NCBI GenBank assembly: GCA_001899285.1
Contig: MKWA01000022.1
Coordinates: 247,074 to 306,223, forward strand
Length of the DNA stretch: 59,150 nt
DNA from: Rhizobiales bacterium 64-17
GTDB lineage: Bacteria; Pseudomonadota; Alphaproteobacteria; Rhizobiales; Xanthobacteraceae
Reading direction: 5' to 3'
A program made the translations under genes and the position numbers. Positions within the stretch are counted from its first letter, which is position 1. Each line of letters starts with the position of its first letter. The notes below the pieces were generated by a model. The model did not search any database. It was not told the DNA's origin and saw only the letters and a list, made by a program, of their open reading frames with translations. Of the stretch, positions 18,712 through 27,691 are shown in pieces.

Positions 18712-18822
18712 TTCTTGCCATCGCGCCCCGATGCGTCGGAGACCGTGGCAACCAATCGACAACGCCTGTTTGCTAGAGATTGACCTGCGCGCACGGGCAT
18801 TGGCGCGCCAGGGCATAAGACC

Positions 18823-19392
18823 ATGTTCGACGTGTTGAGAACGCGCGCCGTCCGCAAGGCAGGTGATTTGCTATCGCGATCGCCGTTGCGCCGATTCATC
18901 CGGCATCAGGATGGTACGAGCGCAATCGAGTTTGCGCTGGTCGCGGTCCCGTTCATCGCGCTGATGTTCGCCATCATTGAAACCGCGCTTGTGTTTTTTG
19001 CCGGGCAGACACTGGAAGCCGCAGCCGCAACGGCTTCACGGCTGATTCTGACCGGGCAGGCGCAGTCCCAGGGCCTCAGCGCAAATGCGTTCAAGACCAA
19101 GGTGTGCGCACAGTTGACCGTGATGTTCGACTGTACCGGTGGTGTCTATGTCGATGTGAAAACCTATACCAATTTCGCGTCGACCAATATGAGCAGCCCC
19201 GTCAGCAACGGCAACTTCGATTCGTCGGCGCTGACCTACACGCCGGGCGGTCCCAGCGATATCGTGGTGATGAAGCTGTATTATCAGTGGCCGATCTACG
19301 TTTCGCTCCTGAATACGGGATTTGCGAACCTCAACGGTAACAAGCGTTTGCTGGTCGCAACGTCCGCCTTTCGCAACGAGCCATACAAATGA
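18823..19392 (+). CDS. tadE: TadE-like pseudopilin
   Basis: A 189-aa protein with a basic N-terminus and then the TadE motif DGTSAIEFALVAVPFIALMFAIIETALVFF (about residues 30-58). The Gly-Thr-Ser-Ala-Ile-Glu-Phe run is the pilin-like processing and membrane segment. The rest is periplasmic, with two cysteines (about 94 and 101). TadE proteins are minor pilins matured by CpaA. The ATGA overlap with the next gene makes a two-gene operon. Its Flp partners are on the opposite strand. Confidence 0.88.
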   Translation: MFDVLRTRAVRKAGDLLSRSPLRRFIRHQDGTSAIEFALVAVPFIALMFAIIETALVFFAGQTLEAAAATASRLILTGQAQSQGLSANAFKTKVCAQLTVMFDCTGGVYVDVKTYTNFASTNMSSPVSNGNFDSSALTYTPGGPSDIVVMKLYYQWPIYVSLLNTGFANLNGNKRLLVATSAFRNEPYK

Positions 19393-19955
19393 CCAAGCTT
19401 GATCGCATGATGTCGTCATTCGCGCGCAAGGTCAGCGATTGTTGTCTTGTCCGCGACGTTCGGGGTGTGTCAGCCGTTGAGTTCGCGCTGGTGCTGCCGC
19501 TCATGATCGGGCTGTATCTCGGTCTGACCGAAATCTCGCAGGCCATTGCGATCGACCGCAAGGTGACCCTGACGGCCCGCGCGCTGAGCGATCTGGCATC
19601 GCAGGCGCCGTCGACCATCAGCAACGCCGACATGACGAATATTCTCAGTGCCAGCACATCGGTGATGGCGCCGTTTGTGACGACAACGCTCGCCGTCACC
19701 GTCTCGGCCATCAACATCGACAGCACCGGCAAAGCGACCATCGGCTGGAGCGACACGCGCGGCGGCACCGCGCGGTCGGTGGGATCGAGCATCACGATTC
19801 CGTCGGCGCTGGCGACACCGAGCTCGCAGCTCATCCTGTCCGAAGTGAGCTACGGCTACAAACCGGCGATTGGCTATACGATCACCGGTACGCTGACGAT
19901 GACTGACAAGATGTACATGACGCCGCGCGTCAACAAGATCACGCGGACGTCGTAG
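19389..19955 (+). CDS. TadE/TadF-type pseudopilin
   Basis: A 188-aa protein with the motif RGVSAVEFALVLPLMIGLYLGLTEISQAI (about residues 25-53), again a TadE-like processing and membrane stretch. The Glu in SAVEF is the conserved fifth-residue type. The remainder is Ser/Thr-rich and probably periplasmic. It overlaps the upstream tadE by 4 bp and converges with the Lrp gene, overlapping its 3' end by 17 bp. It may be the TadF partner; I cannot separate TadF from TadE firmly by eye. Confidence 0.83.
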   Translation: MTKLDRMMSSFARKVSDCCLVRDVRGVSAVEFALVLPLMIGLYLGLTEISQAIAIDRKVTLTARALSDLASQAPSTISNADMTNILSASTSVMAPFVTTTLAVTVSAINIDSTGKATIGWSDTRGGTARSVGSSITIPSALATPSSQLILSEVSYGYKPAIGYTITGTLTMTDKMYMTPRVNKITRTS

Positions 19956-20421
19956 CCTTATCCGAGAATTGCGGAATCGGCAGCGCGGTGGAGAGCTTGA
20001 TCTTCTCCATCGCGAAACGCGACGTCACGTTTTTCAGCGGCACCGTGGCGATCAGCTTTTTGTAGAACGCGTCATAGCCGGCGATGTCGGGCACCACGAC
20101 GCGCAGCATGTAATCGACGTCGCCGGCCATCCGGTAGAACTCCATCACTTCCGGCATCGCCTCGACCGTATCGGCGAAGCGGGCGAGCCAGTCGTTGGAG
20201 TGGTCGCCGGTCTCGATCGACACGAACACGGTGACGCCCAAACCGATCTTCTCGGCGTCGACGATGGCGACGCGGCGCTGGATCACGCCGTCGGCTTCGA
20301 GGCGCTGGAGTCGCTTCCAGCACGGCGTGGAGGACAGGCCGACCCGCTGGCCGATCTCGGCGACTGACAGTGACGCGTCCTGCTGAACGACGGCGAGGAT
20401 CTTGCGATCGATGGCATCCAT
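19939..20421 (-). CDS. Lrp/AsnC family transcriptional regulator
   Basis: A 160-aa regulator with an N-terminal winged helix (MDAIDRKILAVVQQDASLSVAEIGQRVGLSSTPCWKRLQRLE) and a C-terminal RAM ligand-binding domain. GDVDYMLRVVVPDIAGYDAFYKKL is the typical effector pocket region. Lrp/AsnC proteins sense amino acids and act as octamers. ATG 20421 is used, with GAGG nine bases upstream; a TTG five codons earlier is less likely. It diverges from the small exported protein at 20564, which could be its target. The effector is unknown. Confidence 0.92.
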   Translation of the reverse strand: MDAIDRKILAVVQQDASLSVAEIGQRVGLSSTPCWKRLQRLEADGVIQRRVAIVDAEKIGLGVTVFVSIETGDHSNDWLARFADTVEAMPEVMEFYRMAGDVDYMLRVVVPDIAGYDAFYKKLIATVPLKNVTSRFAMEKIKLSTALPIPQFSDKATTSA

Positions 20422-20563
20422 GCTCGGAAACCTCAAAAATTTGGGAGGAAGTTACTGCTTCAGACCGCAGGAAGAGATAAATTTTCTTTTTTGTGTCGTG
20501 ATATTGTCTTTACAAAGAAAAATATTCTATTTCAAGAGGAAAGTTCTGACCCGAGGTGCCGTC

Positions 20564-20851
20564 ATGACCCGTTTGACCCGTCCCCTGATGTTCTCGCTGA
20601 TCGCTGCCGGCATCGCTGGCACGGTGGCCGGCTCTCTTGGCCCGGCGACCGCGGCGGATCGCGAAACTGTGGCTGTTCTCGTGGCCGCGCCTTCAGCCAA
20701 GCCTGTGGCAGAGACTGTGACCGGGGCTCAGGCGTCCGCTGTGACGCCCGTCGCGCTGGCGAACCGTCCGGCGGCCGCGCATCGGGCGCCGACGCTCAAC
20801 CATCAACGTCCGCTGAACGAAGATCTGGCGCGGTTCACGCGCGCGTTCTGA
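20564..20851 (+). CDS. Small exported protein of unknown function
   Basis: A 95-aa protein with a signal peptide (RPLMFSLIAAGIAGTVAGSLGPATAAD, cleavage near residue 30) and an Ala/Pro-rich mature part ending in RPLNEDLARFTRAF. No domain is recognised. ATG 20564 has GAGGTG nine bases upstream, and the region before it (20430-20550) is AT-rich and promoter-like. It diverges from the Lrp gene and its 3' end overlaps the PfkB gene by 17 bp. The position next to Lrp suggests control by it (inference). Confidence 0.7.
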   Translation: MTRLTRPLMFSLIAAGIAGTVAGSLGPATAADRETVAVLVAAPSAKPVAETVTGAQASAVTPVALANRPAAAHRAPTLNHQRPLNEDLARFTRAF

Positions 20852-21758
20852 GCAGGGCTTCGACAGCCTCGCGGCGCGGCGCGCCCGCCACGCCGCCGAA
20901 ATGCTCGCATTTGAGGCCGGCCGCCGCCGCCGCGAACCGCAGTGCCGCCGGAATATCCTGGCCTTCAGCGAAGCCAAGCGCGAACGCGCCGTGAAAGGTA
21001 TCGCCAGCGCCCAGCGTGTCGATCGCATGAACCGCGAACGCCGGCTGCCGGCGCAGGTCATCGCCATCGAACCAGAACGCGCCTTGCGCGCCGTCTGTCA
21101 CGCACAGGAACGCGGATAATCGCTGCCGCATCCGGCGTAGCCCTGTTTCCATGTCATCCAGACCGGTGGTGCCACGCAGGCATTCGGTCGAGAAGATCAC
21201 ATGCGTGCCGAGCGAGAGCAGCGGATCGTCCTCGGTGGTTTCCTTGTCGGCGTCGATGATGATTGGTAGGCCGCATGCACGCGCACTCTGCGCGAGCACC
21301 GTGACGAATTCCGGAAAGCGGTTGTCGATCAGCAGCAGGTCGATACCGTCGAGAGCCGCGTCGGCATCGCGCGGCAGCACATGGCCAAGATTGTCGCCAC
21401 GGCGGGTGGCGATGGTCTTTTCGCCGTCGGCGTCGATCAGGATCAGCGAAACCGAAGCAGTCGTTCCGTTGACGCGCACCGCATGCGAACAGTCGATCCC
21501 TTCCTGCTCGAGATTGTGCACGATCTGCGTACTGGTCGGATCATCCGCCGCGCCGAGCGGGCCGGCAAACGCGGCGCGTCCGCCCAGTCGGGCGATGGCG
21601 ACCGCGGCATTGGCGGCGCAGCCGCCGCCGACCGTGATATAGTCGGACGCCGAGACCTTGGTCCCAGGCGCGGGGAAATGCTCGACCCGCATCAGGATAT
21701 CCTCGACGGCAATGCCGGCGCACAGGATTGTCGGTTGGCTCTTTGACAAATTAGTCAA
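20835..21758 (-). CDS. PfkB-family sugar/nucleoside kinase
   Basis: A kinase of about 307 aa with both PfkB signatures: GGGCAANAAVAIARLGG near residue 45 and DTLGAGDTFHGAF near residue 250, where the Asp is the catalytic base. Family members phosphorylate sugars, ribose, fructose or nucleosides with ATP; the substrate here cannot be told. No ATG lies before the fold. TTG 21758 is preferred because GGAG lies nine bases before it, but TTG 21779 and TTG 21749 are also open. The start lies inside the end of nudC, so translation is coupled. Confidence 0.85.
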   Translation of the reverse strand: MTNLSKSQPTILCAGIAVEDILMRVEHFPAPGTKVSASDYITVGGGCAANAAVAIARLGGRAAFAGPLGAADDPTSTQIVHNLEQEGIDCSHAVRVNGTTASVSLILIDADGEKTIATRRGDNLGHVLPRDADAALDGIDLLLIDNRFPEFVTVLAQSARACGLPIIIDADKETTEDDPLLSLGTHVIFSTECLRGTTGLDDMETGLRRMRQRLSAFLCVTDGAQGAFWFDGDDLRRQPAFAVHAIDTLGAGDTFHGAFALGFAEGQDIPAALRFAAAAAGLKCEHFGGVAGAPRREAVEALLRTRA

Positions 21759-22704
21759 AGACGGATGCTCCGCGTTCAACCCACCCCCGGATAATATGGT
21801 ACGCGATTGCGACCGGTGGCGGGCACGTCAATCCCTGCGGATGTTGGCGCATCAGCATCGCGGCGCAATCATCGCGCGAGAACCAGCGCGCATCCTCGAG
21901 TTCCGATCGATCGACGGTGATTTCCGCCGATAGCGCCTGCGCGTAGCAGCCGATCATCAGCGACATCGGAAATGGCCAGGGCTGCGAGGCCAGATAGACC
22001 ACCTTGCCGCAGCGGATACCGGATTCCTCCAGCGTTTCGCGGCGCACGGCGTCCTCGAAACTCTCGCCCGGTTCGACAAAGCCGGCGAGGCACGACCACA
22101 TGGTCGGCGCGAAACGGCCAGAGCGACCGAGCAGACAACGTTCGCCGTCAACCGCAAGCATGATCGCCACCGGATCGGTACGCGGGAAATGCTCGCGCTG
22201 GCAGGAGCGGCACTCGCGCTTCCATCCGGCCTGGGTGACGACCGTCGGCGCGCCGCAGTTGGCGCAGAACCGATGCGTCGCGTGCCAGTGCAGCATCGCT
22301 TTCGCTTCGGCGATCGGCGGCAGGTGATTGGCCGCGACCAGCCCTTGCACCGCGATCGAGCGCAGGTCCGTTACGAACAGATCGTCGCGTTCTTTCAGCG
22401 TATCGGCCTGTTGCGCCGGCAATCCGAATCCGAATCGCGCCGCGCCGTCATGCAGGCCGAGAAAGATGATCTCGCCGACCGGGCCGAGGGCATGGGCATC
22501 CGGCGGGGTGAAGAGCGGGTCGAACGTATCGCCGCGCCGCTGCAGCAGTACCATCTCGCCGGCGATCGCATAGGCGCGGGTGGTCGGCGCCGCGAGCAGG
22601 GCGGCGAGATGTCCGGCATCGCCGCGCAATTCCGCGGCGCGCGCCAGCGGACTGTCGGTATAGCCAAGACGGTGAGGGGGACCGAGATCGAGGGAAGGCG
22701 ACAT
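21751..22704 (-). CDS. nudC: NAD(+) diphosphatase NudC
   Basis: A 317-aa Nudix hydrolase with the NudC layout. The N-terminal domain is followed by a four-cysteine zinc ribbon (FCANCGAP and CRSCQ, about residues 163-181). The Nudix box is GFVEPGESFEDAVRRETLEESG (reported here only as its pattern), and the NudC-specific SQPWPFPMSLM follows. It hydrolyses NADH/NAD and removes NAD caps from RNA. ATG 22704 is preferred over an upstream TTG. It is the middle gene of a minus-strand set HIT-nudC-PfkB. Confidence 0.93.
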   Translation of the reverse strand: MSPSLDLGPPHRLGYTDSPLARAAELRGDAGHLAALLAAPTTRAYAIAGEMVLLQRRGDTFDPLFTPPDAHALGPVGEIIFLGLHDGAARFGFGLPAQQADTLKERDDLFVTDLRSIAVQGLVAANHLPPIAEAKAMLHWHATHRFCANCGAPTVVTQAGWKRECRSCQREHFPRTDPVAIMLAVDGERCLLGRSGRFAPTMWSCLAGFVEPGESFEDAVRRETLEESGIRCGKVVYLASQPWPFPMSLMIGCYAQALSAEITVDRSELEDARWFSRDDCAAMLMRQHPQGLTCPPPVAIAYHIIRGWVERGASVFD

Positions 22705-22805
22705 GAAATTGCGAAACACCAAAGCGACGCCCGATCGGAGTTGAGACGGACGGCGCGCAGAGGTCAACTCGCCGCGACGGACAAAGTGCCGTCAGGCGGA
22801 TCTTA

Positions 22806-23231
22806 TCAACCAAGCGCCATCAACCGTTTCATCTTGCCGATGAAATCCGCCAGCGCCCCGTCCGTATAGGGCTTGGTCGGGACCACGCCCCAGACCGGCT
22901 TCGGCCAGGCGTCGTCGTCGCTGAAGCGGGCGATGACGTGGACGTGCAGTTGCGGCACCGTATTGCCCAGCGCCGCCACATTGAGCTTGGTGCAGCGGGT
23001 CATGTCCTTGAGCGCGCGGGCTGCCTGCGCCGATTCCACCGCGAGCCGGGCCTGGTCGGCGTCGGCGAGGTCGATCACGTCGCGCATGCCGGTCCGGCGC
23101 GGCACCAGCACCAGCCAGGGGTAGTTGGCGTCGTTCATCGCCAGCACCCGGCACAGCGGCAAGTCGCCGACGGTCGCCGAATCGGCCTCCAGTTGCGGGT
23201 GCAGGACCCAGCCGTTTGTGTCGGTCATCAT
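22806..23231 (-). CDS. HIT-family nucleotide-binding protein
   Basis: A 141-aa histidine-triad protein. The motif is PQLHVHVIARF near residue 95: two of the triad histidines are visible, and the first is replaced by Gln, a form common in alphaproteobacterial members. HIT proteins hydrolyse or transfer nucleotide groups. ATG 23231 is used with GAGG six bases upstream; a second ATG follows immediately. Upstream codons of the longer frame would overlap the 4.5S RNA promoter. It is followed by nudC, another nucleotide enzyme. Confidence 0.9.
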   Translation of the reverse strand: MMTDTNGWVLHPQLEADSATVGDLPLCRVLAMNDANYPWLVLVPRRTGMRDVIDLADADQARLAVESAQAARALKDMTRCTKLNVAALGNTVPQLHVHVIARFSDDDAWPKPVWGVVPTKPYTDGALADFIGKMKRLMALG

Positions 23232-23291
23232 CGGAATCCTCAGGAGTCGCGGGAACCTAGCAGAACCCAGCCTGAATGGGTGGTGGGTGAC

Positions 23292-23320
23292 TTGCATTGC
23301 CCGGCTAATCCGCTGATATA
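23292..23320 (+). promoter_or_regulatory. Sigma-70 type promoter of the 4.5S RNA gene
   Basis: TTGCAT (23292-23297), a 17-base spacer and GATATA (23315-23320) sit just before the predicted 5' end of the SRP RNA at about 23325. Spacing is ideal, and one base in the -35 box is off consensus in a conserved position. Confidence 0.6.
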
Positions 23321-23324
23321 GGGT

Positions 23325-23426
23325 CCGGGAGGTTGGCGGTGGACGAACCACTCGCCAACCGGGTCAGGTCCGGAAGGAAGCAGCCCTAACGAGCCCCGGT
23401 TCGGGTCGCTCGTCAGCCTCCCACCC
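23325..23426 (+). ncRNA. ffs: Signal recognition particle 4.5S RNA
   Basis: The conserved SRP apical loop is present at about 23361-23387 (GGTCAGGTCCGGAAGGAAGC followed by AGCCCT). The ends pair: GGGAGG near 23327 with CCTCCC near 23417-23422, and a run of T follows (23427-23430) as terminator. It lies directly upstream of dnaX, its usual place in Hyphomicrobiales. The RNA binds Ffh and guides membrane-protein insertion. The exact ends are estimated from the stem. Confidence 0.95.
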
Positions 23427-23482
23427 TTTTCACAGACCGCGTCTTCCGGGTCCGCGCGGGAGCGCGGAATCCGGATGGCAGG

Positions 23483-25306
23483 ATGAGCAAGGCCGGCACG
23501 CCCGCCGATCAGACCGATATGGCGGCGCCAGCCGACGCGGGCGAATACCGCGTTCTGGCGCGCAAATATCGCCCGGCCAGCTTTGATGACCTGATCGGCC
23601 AGGACGCCATGGTCCGCACCCTCTCGAATGCGTTCGAGAGCGGCCGCATTCCGCAGGCCTGGATCCTCACCGGCGTCCGCGGCGTGGGCAAGACCACCAC
23701 CGCGCGCATCATCGCCCGTGCGCTCAACTACGAATTGCCGGACGGCTCGGTGACCGGCCCGACCATCCATATGCCGACGCTCGGCATCCACGATCAGGCG
23801 ATCATGGAGAGCCGGCATATCGACGTGCTGGAAATGGATGCGGCGTCGCATAACGGCGTCGACGACGTGCGCCAGATCAACGACGCGATCCGCTACGCGC
23901 CGGTGTCCGCGCGCTACAAGGTCTATATCCTCGACGAAGTGCACATGCTTTCCGGCGCGGCGTTCAACGCCCTCTTGAAAACGCTGGAGGAGCCGCCGCC
24001 GCACGCCAAATTCGTGTTCGCCACGACAGAAATCCGCAAGGTGCCGGTGACGGTGCTGTCGCGCTGCCAGCGGTTCGACTTGCGGCGCGTCGATGGCGCG
24101 GTGCTGATGAAGCATCTCGAAGGGATCGCGCAGAAAGAGAATGTCGAGGTGGAGCAGGCGGCGCTCGCCTTGATCGCGCGTGCGGCCGAAGGCTCGGTGC
24201 GCGATTCGCTGTCGCTGCTCGATCAGGCAATCGCGCATGCGGCGGGGCCGGTGCGGGCCGAAGACGTGCGGCAGATGCTCGGCCTCGCTGACCGCGTGCG
24301 CGTGGTCGATCTGTTCGAGGCGCTGATGCGCGGCGATACCGCCGCCGCTCTGACCGAACTGCGCGAGCAATACGACATCGGCGCCGATCCGGCGGTGGTG
24401 CTCACCGATCTCGCCGATTTCACTCACTTTGTGACCCGCGTGAAAGTCACACCGGCGGTGGCCGACGACGTGTCGCTGTCGGAAGCCGAGCGCGTGCGTG
24501 GCCGCGAATTCGCATCCAAGCTGTCGATGCGCGTGCTCTCGCGCACCTGGCAGATGCTGCTCAAGGGCATCGCCGAGACGCAAAGCGCGGCGAAGCCGGT
24601 GGTGGCCGCCGAGATGGTGCTGGCACGGCTCGCTTATGCCGCCGATCTGCCGACGCCCGACGAGGTGATCCGCTCGCTCGGCGGTGGCGAAGCATCGGCC
24701 GGCGCGGCTCCTGCCACGTCCGGACGTTCGGCTGCTCCGTCAAACGGCGGCGCTGGCGGCATGTCATCTTCTTACGCCTCGGCTGCCGCGCCGCGTTACG
24801 ATGCGCCGCGCGGCGCGCCACGGGCGGCATTGGCTCAGCCGGCCGCCGATCCGCGCCCCGAACCGGCGGCGCCGACCGTTACCGTTCCGAGTTTCGATGC
24901 GCTGATCGCACTCGCCGCCGACAAGCGCGACATCACCACCAAGCTCGCGCTGGAGCGCGATGTGCGCCTCGTCCGCTTCGAGGATGGCCGGCTGGAGATT
25001 GCGCTGGAGCGCAGCGTCAGCCGCTCCCTGATCACGGATCTGCAGAAAAAGCTGCCGGAATGGACCGGCAAGCGCTGGATGGTCATCGTTTCGTCCGAGC
25101 AGGGCGAGCCGACGCGGCACAGCCAAGCGCGCGAGCGTGAGGTTGAACTCAAGCGTGGCGTGCGCAGCGATCCGCTGGTGCAGGCGGTGCTGGATCGCTT
25201 TCCCGGCGCGGAGATTGTCGGCGTGATGGCCCCGGCGTTGCAGACGCCCATGGTGGATGCCGTGGAGCTACCGCCGGACGACAATAACGAGGATACCGAT
25301 GGCTGA
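23483..25306 (+). CDS. dnaX: DNA polymerase III subunit gamma/tau
   Basis: A 607-aa clamp-loader subunit. The AAA+ core shows Walker A GVRGVGKTTTARIIARAL (about residues 55-72), Walker B YILDEVHMLS and sensor 1 FATTEIRKVPVTVLSRCQRF with the Arg finger. A Pro/Ala-rich linker (about 405-470) leads to the tau C-terminal domain. The four zinc cysteines found between Walker A and B in E. coli are absent; that segment reads MPTLGIHDQAIMESRHIDV. It overlaps ybaB by 8 bp. Confidence 0.97.
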   Translation: MSKAGTPADQTDMAAPADAGEYRVLARKYRPASFDDLIGQDAMVRTLSNAFESGRIPQAWILTGVRGVGKTTTARIIARALNYELPDGSVTGPTIHMPTLGIHDQAIMESRHIDVLEMDAASHNGVDDVRQINDAIRYAPVSARYKVYILDEVHMLSGAAFNALLKTLEEPPPHAKFVFATTEIRKVPVTVLSRCQRFDLRRVDGAVLMKHLEGIAQKENVEVEQAALALIARAAEGSVRDSLSLLDQAIAHAAGPVRAEDVRQMLGLADRVRVVDLFEALMRGDTAAALTELREQYDIGADPAVVLTDLADFTHFVTRVKVTPAVADDVSLSEAERVRGREFASKLSMRVLSRTWQMLLKGIAETQSAAKPVVAAEMVLARLAYAADLPTPDEVIRSLGGGEASAGAAPATSGRSAAPSNGGAGGMSSSYASAAAPRYDAPRGAPRAALAQPAADPRPEPAAPTVTVPSFDALIALAADKRDITTKLALERDVRLVRFEDGRLEIALERSVSRSLITDLQKKLPEWTGKRWMVIVSSEQGEPTRHSQAREREVELKRGVRSDPLVQAVLDRFPGAEIVGVMAPALQTPMVDAVELPPDDNNEDTDG

Positions 25307-25619
25307 CTTTCTCGGCATGATGAAACAGGCGGCGCAACTGCAATCGAAAGTGCAGGAGCTTCAGGCCGAACTCGAAAACGTTCACGTCGATGGCGCTGCC
25401 GGCGGCGGCCTCGTCACCGTGACGCTGAACGCGAAAGGCGACATGAAGGCGATCAAGGTCGATCCGTCGCTGATGAAGCCCGAGGAAGCGGAAATCCTCG
25501 AGGATCTGATCGTCACCGCGCATGCCGACGCGCGCCGCAAGGCGGAGGCGGAGATGCAGGAGCGCATGAAGGCGCTGACCGGCGGCCTGCCGCTGCCGCC
25601 CGGCCTCAAGCTGTTCTGA
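25299..25619 (+). CDS. ybaB: YbaB/EbfC nucleoid-associated protein
   Basis: A 106-aa DNA-binding protein of the YbaB/EbfC family, starting [19 protein letters not shown]. The coiled N-terminal helix, the central [22 protein letters not shown] sheet (pattern only) and the C-terminal [10 protein letters not shown] tail are all typical. The start lies inside the dnaX end, as in most genomes. It binds DNA as a dimer and is often linked to recombination with recR. Confidence 0.95.
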   Translation: MADFLGMMKQAAQLQSKVQELQAELENVHVDGAAGGGLVTVTLNAKGDMKAIKVDPSLMKPEEAEILEDLIVTAHADARRKAEAEMQERMKALTGGLPLPPGLKLF

Positions 25620-25638
25620 GCGGAAGCGGTTTGCGCCG

Positions 25639-26244
25639 ATGTCACGAGCGGTTGCCGGGCCGGAGATCGAACGGCTCATCCAGTTGCTGGCGCGCTTGCC
25701 GGGTCTTGGCCCGCGCTCGGCGCGCCGGGCCGCGCTGCATCTCATCAAGAAGCGCGAGGCGCTGATGGCGCCGCTCACCGCCGCGCTGCAGACGGCGATG
25801 GAGCAGATCGTCGTCTGCAAGACGTGCGGCAATATCGACACGCGCGATCCCTGCACGGTGTGCATCGATCCGCGCCGCGATCCGTCGATCATCGTCGTGG
25901 TCGCCGACGTGGCCGATCTCTGGGCGCTGGAGCGGGCGCAGGCGATCAATGCGCGCTATCATGTGCTCGGCGGCACGCTGTCGCCGCTCGATGGTGTCGG
26001 GCCGGGCGATCTTGCCATCGATCCTTTAATCTCGCGCGCGCATGACGACGCGGTGAAGGAGGTCGTGCTGGCGCTCAACGCCACCGTCGACGGCCAGACC
26101 ACAGCGCATTACATCACAGACCTGTTGCAAAACGCTGATGTGAAGGTGACGCGCCTCGCGCATGGCGTGCCGGTGGGCGGCGAGCTTGATTATCTCGACG
26201 AGGGCACGCTATCGGCGGCGTTGCGCCAGCGCACGCTGTTCTGA
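25639..26244 (+). CDS. recR: Recombination protein RecR
   Basis: A 201-aa RecR. Features in order: the N-terminal helix-hairpin-helix ([20 protein letters not shown]), the four-cysteine zinc finger ([16 protein letters not shown], about residues 56-71) and the Toprim domain ([17 protein letters not shown]). The C-terminal Walker-like region follows ([21 protein letters not shown]). It acts in the RecFOR gap-repair path. Third gene of dnaX-ybaB-recR. Confidence 0.97.
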   Translation: MSRAVAGPEIERLIQLLARLPGLGPRSARRAALHLIKKREALMAPLTAALQTAMEQIVVCKTCGNIDTRDPCTVCIDPRRDPSIIVVVADVADLWALERAQAINARYHVLGGTLSPLDGVGPGDLAIDPLISRAHDDAVKEVVLALNATVDGQTTAHYITDLLQNADVKVTRLAHGVPVGGELDYLDEGTLSAALRQRTLF

Positions 26245-26251
26245 GCGCCGC

Positions 26252-27604
26252 TCAATCGTCAGTGACGATCACTTTAGGCTTCTCCAGCGCCGCGAAATGC
26301 CGGCGCAACTGCAGCCACCATAACAGCGCCATGCTCGGGATCGCCGAGACGGCGGTGATCGCGAAGAACACCGTCCAGCCGGACGCCTCCGCCACATAGC
26401 CTCCGCCGGAGGCGAGCACGGTGCGGCCGACGGCGGCGAGCGCAGTCAGCAACGCATATTGCGTGGCGGTGTGGGCGCGGTCGCCGCACAGCGCCGAGAG
26501 ATACGCGACGAAGATCACCGTGCCGATCGCGCCGGTGAAGTTCTCGACGATGATCGTCAAGGTCAACGCCGGCACGTTGGGGCCGACCCAGGCGAGCCAG
26601 CAGAACACCAGGTTCGATCCCATCTGCAGGAACGCGCCGACCCACAGGCTGGTGGACAGCGGCAGCGCGCGCGCAATCAGCCCGCCGGCAAAGCCGCCGA
26701 TCAGCGCGGCGGCAAGCCCGACGCCTTTCACCACCGCAGCATAGGTCGCCTTGTCGAAGCCGATCGAGATGACGAACGGCGCGGTCAACGCGCCGGCGAA
26801 CGCATCGCAGAACTTGTAAAGGACAACGAACAGTAGGATCGCGATCGCCGCGTCGCGGGCGAGGAATTCGCCGAACGCACCGGTCGCGGTGGTGACGACG
26901 CGATGCAGCGGATTGCCCTGTTCGCGCGGCGCGTCCGGCGCCGGCGGCTCGGTGGCGAGCAGCGTCGCGACGATGCCGACGATCATCGCTGCCGCGGCGC
27001 CGACATAGCCCCACATCCAGACGCTGCTGCGCGCGACGCCGGCGCTTTCCAGCCACGCCACCAGCACCAGCACGCCGGCACCGGAGACCAGCATGCCGAT
27101 GCGGTAAGCGGCGACATAGCCGGCCATGCCCGCCGCCTGTTCGTCGGTGCGCAGGCTTTCGACGCGGAAGGCGTCGATGACGATGTCCTGCGTTGCCGAG
27201 GCGGCGGCGACCAACACTGCGCCGAAAGTGACGAGGCTGATGGCGCGCGTCGGATCCTGCACCGCGAGGAACAGGATCGCCACCACCAGCAGCAGTTGCG
27301 AGAAGATGAGCCAGCCGCGCCGGCGGCCGAGCAGCCGCGACAGCACCGGAATGTCGAGCGCGTCGATCAGCGGCGCCCAGATGAACTTGAACGTGTAGGG
27401 CAGGCCGACCAGCGAGAACAGGCCGATCGTGCCGAGGTCGATACCGCGCTCGACCAGCCACACCGACAGTGTGGAGCCGGACAACGCCAGCGGCAGGCCG
27501 GAGGCGAAGCCGAGCAACAGGACGATCAGCACCCGCGGCTTCACATAGACCGCAACCGCGTCGATCCAGCTTGCGGTTTTGGCGGTCGTCGAGGGTGCGC
27601 TCAC
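26252..27604 (-). CDS. ampG: MFS transporter, AmpG-like muropeptide permease
   Basis: A 450-aa membrane protein with about 12-14 helices and AmpG marks near the N-terminus: LLLGFASGLPLALSGSTLSVWL and GLPYTFKFIWAPLIDAL. AmpG imports GlcNAc-anhydroMurNAc peptides for cell-wall recycling and is tied to beta-lactamase induction. The gene converges on recR (7 bp between stops) and follows rmuC. Assignment rests on these N-terminal motifs; substrate is inferred from the family. Confidence 0.87.
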   Translation of the reverse strand: MSAPSTTAKTASWIDAVAVYVKPRVLIVLLLGFASGLPLALSGSTLSVWLVERGIDLGTIGLFSLVGLPYTFKFIWAPLIDALDIPVLSRLLGRRRGWLIFSQLLLVVAILFLAVQDPTRAISLVTFGAVLVAAASATQDIVIDAFRVESLRTDEQAAGMAGYVAAYRIGMLVSGAGVLVLVAWLESAGVARSSVWMWGYVGAAAAMIVGIVATLLATEPPAPDAPREQGNPLHRVVTTATGAFGEFLARDAAIAILLFVVLYKFCDAFAGALTAPFVISIGFDKATYAAVVKGVGLAAALIGGFAGGLIARALPLSTSLWVGAFLQMGSNLVFCWLAWVGPNVPALTLTIIVENFTGAIGTVIFVAYLSALCGDRAHTATQYALLTALAAVGRTVLASGGGYVAEASGWTVFFAITAVSAIPSMALLWWLQLRRHFAALEKPKVIVTDD

Positions 27605-27691
27605 AGGCGTTCTCCGGTCAGGCGCGGGGTGGCGAACGGCATAACGACATCGGGTTAAGAACTCGCTCCCGGATGTCGCCGACGCACGGGC

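Noticed and set aside
23240-24583. 447-codon minus-strand frame over the 4.5S RNA and dnaX
   Set aside because: It runs through the SRP RNA and the DnaX ATPase core in the wrong frame, with no domain.
26274-27461. 395-codon minus-strand frame inside ampG in another frame
   Set aside because: Composition is Arg-rich shadow text; the AmpG frame has membrane helices and family motifs.
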